Below, in pieces: positions 7,530 through 13,220 of a stretch of DNA of 13,220 nucleotides. Position 1 is the stretch's first letter. Every line of letters starts with the position of its first letter. The notes below the pieces were generated by a model. It had not been told where the DNA came from, did not search any database, and was given only the letters and a program-made list of their open reading frames with translations. The translations under genes were made by a program, and so were the position numbers. Origin of the DNA: Willaertia magna (taxonomy: Eukaryota > Heterolobosea > Eutetramitea > Acrasida > Naegleriidae); assembly GCA_902984215.1 (NCBI GenBank), contig CADWAF010002587.1, positions 1-13,220 of the forward strand, read 5' to 3'.

Positions 7530-7885
7530 TTTAAACCTCAATTAAAAAATAACAACTATGATAAATATTACATTTTAGAAAAAGGTCAAATTAAAAGTAT
7601 TGATATATTTAAAATTTTATTAAAAATTTATAAAATTGTAATACTAAGAAGAAATTTAATTTTAATAGATTTTTAATAATATTAATTAAATTTAATAAAA
7701 AAAGAATAATTATTATAAATAATTTTAAATATAAACACATACATAAAAAGAATAATTATAGTAAAATAAATAAAAATTTGATGACATAATTAAATTCCAG
7801 AGATGATAAATTATTATTATTAAATTATTTAAGAGATATTCAGGTTATTGATTGTAAAAATTATGTTTATTATAAGGAAATGATT
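7530..7885 (+). pseudogene. Broken protein-like frame, two overlapping reading frames
   Basis: First part, 7530-7673: 48 stop-free codons including NNYDKYYILEKGQIKSIDIF, ending in TAA TAA at 7674. Second part, frame +1 nt off, about 7691-7885: 65 codons with a single TAA (7787), including LNSRDDKLLLLNYLRDIQVI and DCKNYVYYKEMI. Random DNA of this composition would carry a stop about every ten codons, and D, R, E, Q, C and V residues are over-represented here. I read it as one former gene broken by a frameshift and stops. Product not recognised. Confidence 0.45.
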
Positions 7886-8013
7886 TAAAAAAAAAAGTTT
7901 TATAGAATTTAATAATAAAATTAATTTAAAGAAATTTAAATAATTTAAAAAATTATAATAAAATTCAAAAATCTAATAATAATAAACTAAATAGTTTAAT
8001 ATAGATTAATATA

Positions 8014-8142
8014 TTAAATGAAGATAAAATATTTAATATTTTAATATTACTTAAAAATTTAAATTATTTTAAAGAAAATTAAATAAATAATATAATAATA
8101 TTAAATATTATTTCATATCAATCTTTATTTTCATTATATAAA
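8014..8142 (+). pseudogene. Protein-like frame fragment
   Basis: A frame starting LNEDKIFNILILLKNLNYFK, one TAA, then INNIIILNIISYQSLFSLYK, closing with stops near 8144. About 43 codons hold only one stop. It probably belongs to the same broken gene as the frames on either side, separated by small indels. Confidence 0.35.
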
Positions 8143-8735
8143 ATGTAATAATATTATTATTAAATGTAATAATAAATAAATTAATTAGACTTATAAAAAT
8201 TAATAATTTAATATATCTAAATATTGATCAATCAATTACTATTATAATCTAACAACAATAAATCAAAATAATAAATAAAAAAGTTATTAAAATAATAATT
8301 AAATTATAAATATCAATAACAATATTAAAAATTTTTATTTTATTTGTAATAGATATTATTATATTATTAATTAATGATCAATCAATAATTTTATTAATAA
8401 ATCAAATTAGAATTAAATAAATAATTTTATTAGTAAATCAATTAAATAATTTAAATACATTAATAAAAAAAAAAACAATTTATAGCATGATTAAATATAA
8501 AATTATAAATTTAAAAACAACAAAAAATTATAGAGATTCTAATTTAAGAAGAGATTTTGATTATAAAAATAAATATTTATTCTATAATTTTAAAGAAAGT
8601 TTATAATATATTTTATATTATAATAATATAAAAGATTTTATTTTATTATAAAATATTAATTTTTATAGTTTATTAATGATTATATTTTTATTTTTAATAA
8701 TATTCAATTATAAAAATAAAGTATTAAATAAATAA
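8142..8735 (+). pseudogene. Long frame broken only by TAA, with a C-terminal membrane segment
   Basis: One reading frame of about 197 codons carries six internal stops, all TAA, at points where the surrounding sequence stays protein-like. It includes IKYKIINLKTTKNYRDSNLR followed by RDFDYKNKYLFYNFKES, and ends with a strongly hydrophobic stretch FYSLLMIIFLFLIIF then NYKNKVLNK and TAA, which looks like a tail anchor. A 12-codon repeat (IILLINQ and IILLVNQ, 8386-8441) lies in the middle. Two of the TAA codons flank two CAA codons (8250-8261). No family recognised. Confidence 0.5.
8386..8441 (+). repeat. 36-nt tandem repeat, 12 codons per unit
   Basis: TAATTTTATTA(A/G)TAAATCAA occurs at 8386-8405 and 8422-8441, spaced exactly 36 nt. 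A related unit with GATCAATCAA precedes it (about 8350-8385), and another GATCAATCAA lies near 8226. The spacing is a multiple of three, which is more natural in coding than in non-coding DNA. Confidence 0.5.
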
Positions 8736-8844
8736 TGTTTAAATTTTTTTATTTACATACAATTATATATAACTTTTTGTAAAAAAATAATTTAAAAAAT
8801 ATATTTTACAATTATTATATTAATTATAATTTCTAAAATATTGA

Positions 8845-8865
8845 TACTATTATATTATTAGTATA
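8845..8865. promoter_or_regulatory. Hairpin and TATAGTAT-like stretch between two broken frames
   Basis: ATACTA (8845-8850) and TAGTAT (8860-8865) can pair across a nine-base loop. Immediately after comes TATATAGTATATAAAT, about 45 bases before the ATG of the next frame (8912). It sits in the gap between two plus-strand frames, where a terminator or promoter would be expected. Function is inferred from position only. Confidence 0.3.
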
Positions 8866-8911
8866 TAGTATATAAATATTATTTTTATTTAGTTGTATTA
8901 TTTTTTTAAAA

Positions 8912-9720
8912 ATGAAAATATATTGATTTGTATTGATTTTTATGATAGAATTTTTGATGATTTATTTGTTATTAATTTTTTTTTTAATTAAAACATTATA
9001 TTTTCATAATAAAATTGACATTATTAAAAAATTTTATCAAAAATAAAATATTTAAATCTTATAATTATATTTTGAATGTAATGTTAGTATTTATATATAT
9101 ATTATATTGAAATTAATAATCAAATTTAAAGATTTAAATAAAATATTATGAATTGTTTATAATTTAAAAGATATATATAATAAAAAAAAAGAAATTTAAA
9201 ATAAATTATTTAATAAATAATAATAGTTAGATTATTATTTAATATATAAATAATGAAATAATAAGAATAAAGATGAAATAAATAATTTTTTAAAAATTAT
9301 AAATTTATTTAAAAAAATTATAAATCAGTATATTTATAATAAAAATTATTTAAAAATTTTATTATTAACTTTGTTAAAACTTTATAATTATTTAATAAAA
9401 ATTAATTTACTTTTTAATATGTATAAAGATTAATAGATTGATTGTATTAAAAAATAATTAATATTATATAATCTATTAATATATAGTAAACAAAAATATA
9501 AAAAATTACTAATAGATTATTTTAAAACAATATATAGAAAATAGATATATTTAAGTGAATATTATAATAATAAATTTAATAATAATTTATAAATTTTTTT
9601 AAATCTTTATATTAATAGAATTTTGTAATTTTAATATTTAAAAATAAAAAATAGATATACTAGTTATGAAGTTAATTAATTATTTAAGACATAATAATAT
9701 TAATAAAATTTTTAGTAAAA
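8912..9720 (+). pseudogene. Broken frame beginning with a hydrophobic N-terminal segment
   Basis: From the ATG at 8912 the frame reads MKIY, a TGA, then FVLIFMIEFLMIYLLLIFFL and IKTLYFHNKIDIIKKFYQK: 39 stop-free codons with a clear membrane or signal-anchor segment right at the start. The same frame continues with scattered TAA, a few TAG and TGA to about 9720, including a stop-free run of about 50 codons (around INNFLKIINLFKKIINQYIY). A start codon followed at once by a membrane segment looks like a real gene 5' end. Family not recognised. Confidence 0.42.
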
Positions 9721-9737
9721 GATTGAAGATTATAAAT

Positions 9738-10340
9738 TTTAAAGTTTTTGTTAATATTAATGATTATAAAATTTATTTAAATAAAATAACTATTAAATAA
9801 CTATTGTACAATTAATTTATAATTTAAATAAAAATAAATTTATAACATCAATATTGTTTATTATTTAATTGATTATAAAAGAATAAAATTGATAAAATTT
9901 AATTTAAATAATTTAAAAATTTTAAGATATAACATATTGATTATAGATAAAAAAATAAAAAAAAATATTTATTTTTTAATATTCTTATTTTAATAAATTA
10001 TATTTATAATAATATAATAAAAATATCTTTTGATCACAATAAATATAAATTAATATTTAAATACAATAATAAAAAAATAGTATAAACAGTTAGAAATCTA
10101 ATAAAAAATAATATTTATTTTATTAAAACCCTAAAATAGAAATTAAAATTTTAAAAATGTTAGAAAATAAAAATAATATTAAAATATCTTAAGTATTTAT
10201 TTGAATTATTATAATATATAAAATCTCTTTATATATTAAATATATTTAATAAATTTATTAAAAAGAAATAAGAAAATAAATTAATATATAATTATAAATA
10301 TCATAAATATTTATTAAAAAATTAAAAGAATAATAAAAAT
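9738..10340 (+). pseudogene. Broken protein-like frame
   Basis: One frame (first codon at 9738) stays protein-like for about 200 codons with roughly fourteen TAA, two TAG and one TGA. The best stop-free part is 9951-10082 (44 codons), including NNIIKISFDHNKYKLIFKYN. The stop count is close to what random AT-rich DNA would give, so most of this frame may be chance; the 44-codon core is the better-supported part. Confidence 0.28.
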
Positions 10341-10413
10341 AATAATTTAATTTATTGTTTCTTCAGAGATATTTTTTTTTATATTTATATATTTGATTAT
10401 TAAATAAAATTAT

Positions 10414-10680
10414 TTAATTTTTTATTTTATTTTTTATATCTTTATTAATCTTTAAATTAATTAAATTTTTCATAAAATTATTTAAAATTTCATGAATTCT
10501 CACTAATATAATAATTAACCATAAATGATCAAATATATTTTTATTATTTTCAATTATTGTCTTATCTTTTAATTTATTTTTACTATTTTAAATAAACTTT
10601 CTTTTATAATCTAAATCACTTAGAACATAATTAAATTTAACAAGTTTTATTACTTTTTTTAATATTTTCATTAAAATCAT
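10414..10680 (-). pseudogene. Minus-strand frame of 88 codons with one internal TAA
   Basis: From ATG at 10680 the frame reads MILMKILKKVIKLVKFNYVL then SDLDYKRKFI, one TAA (10590-10588), then 57 stop-free codons including NIFDHLWLIIILVRIHEILN, ending in TAA at 10416-10414. W, H, V, R and D residues, rare in random AT-rich DNA, make this the most convincing former gene on the minus strand. About nine stops would be expected by chance. Product unknown. Confidence 0.5.
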
Positions 10681-11006
10681 TGTTTAAAATGTTTAATAAT
10701 AATAATTTGTTTATTTTTTTATCTTTTATTGTAAATAAATTTTTTTTAAAAGAATATTTTATTTTATTGATCATTATATTTTTTTTTAAAAAAATTGAAA
10801 TATAAATTTTTGAAAAAATATTTTTATTAAAATGATTAAAAATAATTAAACTTAATATTTTTTATTAATTATTAATAACAAAATTAAGTTATATAATTTT
10901 ATTTGTTTTAATAATATTCTATTTTTTAATGGCTTTATATAATTTATTAAAATTATATAAATTAATAATTATTAACTAATAAATTAATTTAAAATTCATA
11001 AAATTA

Positions 11007-11546
11007 TTTTTTATCAATTTTTTTATTTTTATATCTATTGCTATTATTTATAAATTGTTTAAAATTAATTTTATTAAGAATTTTCAATTATTTACATAGT
11101 TAAAATAAAATATTTTTTTTATCACAAACACTAAATAACAAAACAGCAATTCTATATATATTAATATTTAAATTATATTAATTCTTTAAATATTCTAAAC
11201 AAGCTAATTTTTTTCTATTTTTAAAAATTGTATAAACTTTATTTAACAAATTAATAATTATTCTTGTTTTTTAATATATTAATATATTTTTGTTTTATTT
11301 TTTAATAATTTTTATATCAATTATAAATTTCAATAAATTGAATTCAGTTTTAGTTTGATAGGGAGTAATTATGTATTATTATTTGAAATATTTTAAAGTT
11401 TTTTTAAAATTATCATAATATTTATCTCTTTTCAATTTAAAACTATTTTCAGTCATACTTTTAATTATTTTAAAAACATTCTTTTTTTTAGTAATTAATA
11501 TATTATTATTTAAAAATAAATCAAAAATAATCTTTTTACTAACCAT
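11007..11546 (-). pseudogene. Minus-strand frame of 180 codons interrupted only by TAA
   Basis: From ATG at 11546 there are 55 stop-free codons (MVSKKIIFDLFLNNNILITK, and later KSMTENSFKLKRDKYYDNFK). The same frame then continues to 11007 with seven TAA and no TAG or TGA. The later parts remain protein-like: YIITPYQTKTEFNLLKFI, NRKKLACLEYLKN and YRIAVLLFSVCDKKNILF. G is concentrated at first codon positions (GTT, GAT, GAA, GCT), as in coding DNA. No family recognised. Confidence 0.52.
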
Positions 11547-11602
11547 ACTACTTTTAACAAATAAAAATAATAAAAAATTAAATTAAAAAATATAATGTTT
11601 AC

Positions 11603-11860
11603 TTGTTATTATTATTTTTAAAAAAATTCTTTCTTAATTATATTAAATTGATTAATTAAATTTTAAGAGATTATAATTTTTAATATTTTTTTTTTAAAAT
11701 TAATTAATTAATTATTAACTTAAGATAATGTAATATTAATTATTTTTTTATTACTTTTCTTATTTAACAATAGTAAAATAAAAATAATAAAATTAATACT
11801 TTAAATAAAAGTAAATATTAATAAAAATAATATTTTTTCTTTTTTAATAATATCTTCAAA
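11603..11860 (-). pseudogene. Minus-strand broken frame upstream of the 11546 frame
   Basis: Reads FEDIIKKEKILFLLIFTFI, a TAA, then 26 codons (SINFIIFILLLLNKKSNKKI and onward), more TAA, and ends near a run of TAA codons next to a CAA (11620-11603). A related frame one step off just upstream (FEEKLSKKIILKEFNKKIY, about 11945-11888) probably belongs to the same former gene. Family unknown. Confidence 0.35.
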
Positions 11861-12119
11861 TAAAAATAAAGAAAAATTAATTATATCAATAAATTTTTTT
11901 ATTAAATTCTTTTAAAATTATTTTTTTACTTAATTTTTCTTCAAATAATAATGAAATCTAATTATTTATATAATAAATAATTCTAAAACATTAAAAATAT
12001 AAACTTTAAAAAAGTTAGTTAATTTTATAGATTTATATTTAAAAAACTAAAATAATTAAAATTTTTTTTATCAATAATTATTTCTTTATCATAGCAATCT
12101 CTAATTTATAAATTTGAAA

Positions 12120-12352
12120 TCATTTTTTTTAAATTAAATTACTTTAATATGTTTATATATTTTAAAATGTAAAATTTATAATAAAAAGATTCTAAAAAAG
12201 GAATTTTAAAATTTTTCTTTAATTTTTTTACAATTTATATTAGTAAATATATATTTATAAAATTGATTATATTTATAATTTTTTTATTAGATCTTTTTAA
12301 AAAATTGCAATAAACAATTTAATAAATTTAATTTTCTTAAAAATACTACTAA
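12120..12352 (-). pseudogene. Minus-strand protein-like fragment
   Basis: Reads LVVFLRKLNLLNCLLQFFKK, two TAA, then a 24-codon stop-free part including YKYNQFYKYIFTNINCKKIK, with further TAA to about 12120. It is weakly supported because the composition is mostly K/N/I/F/Y/L. Confidence 0.28.
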
Positions 12353-12638
12353 TTTTTACAATTTATAAAATTTAAATTTTTTTTAGTATTATTTATTAAA
12401 TTGTTCAAAGAAAATTTAAATTATAATCAATTAACTTACTTAAATATTTATAATAATGATATTAATAATACTATTTTATCACAATTTAACTACTTTACAT
12501 TATAATAATAACATTTATAAAAATCATTTAGTTAATATTTTAAAAAGTTTAACCATTATAAATAATAATTATATATTTTATATAAAATTTAAGATATGTA
12601 ATAAATTTTAAAAAAATTATTATATTACTTTATAATAA

Positions 12639-12764
12639 ACAAAAAAAAGTAAAATATCTTTTAATATAAATGAGATTCAATGTGTTAATTTAGATAAATA
12701 GAATGTATATTTTTTTATAAATAGAGAAAAAATAGTAAAAAACAGTTATTTATTTAAATTATAT
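12639..12764 (+). pseudogene. Plus-strand protein-like fragment, 42 codons with one TAG
   Basis: Reads KKSKISFNINEIQCVNLDK, a TAG (12699-12701), then NVYFFINREKIVKNSYLFKL before a TAA. One stop in 42 codons, and E, Q, C, V, D and R residues, suggest former coding sequence. The local switch back to an A-rich plus strand agrees with its orientation. Confidence 0.35.
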
Positions 12765-12934
12765 TAAATTAATATTAAACTATATAATATTTAAAGTATT
12801 GTTTATGTTTGGTTTTAAAGTTGAGATTTAAATAATATTAAATAATAATTTTTTAAATTTATATATAATTTAACAGTTTTATAGTTTTTTTTTTAAAAAA
12901 TAAATAAAGATTTTTTATAAAATTTTGTAAAATC

Positions 12935-12978
12935 AGTATAAATTATATTATTAAATAGTATAAGTTATATTATTTAAT
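12935..12978. repeat. 22-bp tandem repeat, two units
   Basis: AGTATAAATTATATTATTAAAT (12935-12956) is followed directly by AGTATAAGTTATATTATTTAAT (12957-12978), two mismatches. Confidence 0.65.
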
Positions 12979-13041
12979 AAAATAATATTTTTATTTGAAA
13001 TATTCTTTTAAAAAAATTTAAAATGAATTTTTTTTAAAAAA

Positions 13042-13059
13042 TAGTATAAATTTATACTA
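13042..13059. repeat. 18-bp perfect palindrome sharing the AGTATAA motif
   Basis: TAGTATAAATTTATACTA equals its reverse complement. It carries on both strands the AGTATAAA word that opens each unit of the nearby 22-bp repeat. In DNA this AT-rich short palindromes are common, but the shared motif is notable. Confidence 0.5.
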
Positions 13060-13220
13060 ATTTTATTATTATTATAAAAATTTTTTTACTTAAATAAAAT
13101 ATCTTTAATATTTTTTAATCTTTTATTACTTATTTTTGTTAATAAAATACTTGTAATTATTGTTAATTTATTTATTAATTTATTTATTTAAGTTTTAAAA
13201 TATAATTTCTTTAATTGTAA

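Larger units (their letters stand above)
7270..13220. other. Extremely AT-rich island (about 6 kb) with broken protein-like frames
   Basis: GC by eye is well below 10%, against roughly a quarter in the left half. No conventional gene of useful size is open. The plus strand is A-rich from about 7310 to 10350, T-rich from about 10370 to 12450, then A-rich again near 12540-12790. In AT-rich genomes this is the pattern of coding strands on plus, minus and plus. The longest frames follow that layout and are listed separately. Between and after them (about 12790-13220) I see only AT-rich DNA, a 22-bp tandem repeat and a palindrome. Possible sources are a decayed viral or plasmid-like insertion, DNA from a genome with recoded stops, or an assembly join. 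Confidence 0.7.

Noticed and set aside
10124..10135. AAACCCTAAA resembling a plant-type telomere unit
   Set aside because: A single occurrence with no tandem array.
7270..13220. Mitochondrial or plastid insertion as the source of the AT-rich island
   Set aside because: No rRNA, tRNA or recognisable cytochrome or ATP synthase reading frame was seen, though decay could hide them.
1..13220. CRISPR arrays, tRNA or rRNA genes
   Set aside because: No regularly spaced repeats with unique spacers, and no cloverleaf or rRNA-like block was recognised by eye in this eukaryotic sequence.

Overview
The window reads as AT-rich eukaryotic nuclear DNA. Two genes carry very short spliceosomal introns (43 and 44 nt, GTAAGT donors, TAG acceptors). 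The left-hand proteins are eukaryotic families (RCC1 repeats, a CMGC-like kinase fold) using the standard genetic code. Tiny introns, an RCC1 protein that stops where a BTB domain would begin, and closely spaced same-strand genes would fit a nematode or another AT-rich animal or protist. The species cannot be named from the sequence.

Bases 1 to about 6970 are two tandem, diverged copies of one segment. Copy 1 runs from 1 to about 4333. It holds a small basic protein gene on the plus strand (444-887). On the minus strand follow an RCC1-like gene (2392-946), a degenerate kinase gene (3740-2464) and a possible leucine-rich-repeat fragment (4342-3863). Copy 2 runs from about 4334 to 6969. It keeps the small gene (4773-5222) and the kinase gene (6817-5538), but two deletions reduced the RCC1 gene to a relic of about 250 bp. 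Its end is replaced by other DNA just before the leucine-rich fragment. Both kinase copies have lost the catalytic Lys, HRD and DFG motifs while keeping C-lobe structural motifs, so they look like a maintained pseudokinase pair.

From 6970 to about 7270 lies the frameshifted C-terminal end of a tyrosine recombinase, with its H-x-x-R, W and Tyr nucleophile visible. It ends in an imperfect inverted repeat. This is the relic of a mobile element (Crypton, DIRS or a related recombinase).

From about 7270 to the right end (about 6 kb) the composition drops to well under 10% GC by eye, and no conventional gene is open. The island is not featureless. Several long frames, first on the plus strand (about 7310-10340), then on the minus strand (about 12350-10414), then plus again (about 12640-12765), have D/E/R/G-containing protein-like stretches. 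They are interrupted mostly by TAA. I read this as the decayed or recoded remains of a block of genes, possibly a viral or plasmid-like insertion next to the recombinase relic. A chimeric assembly is an alternative. None of these frames could be assigned to a family.
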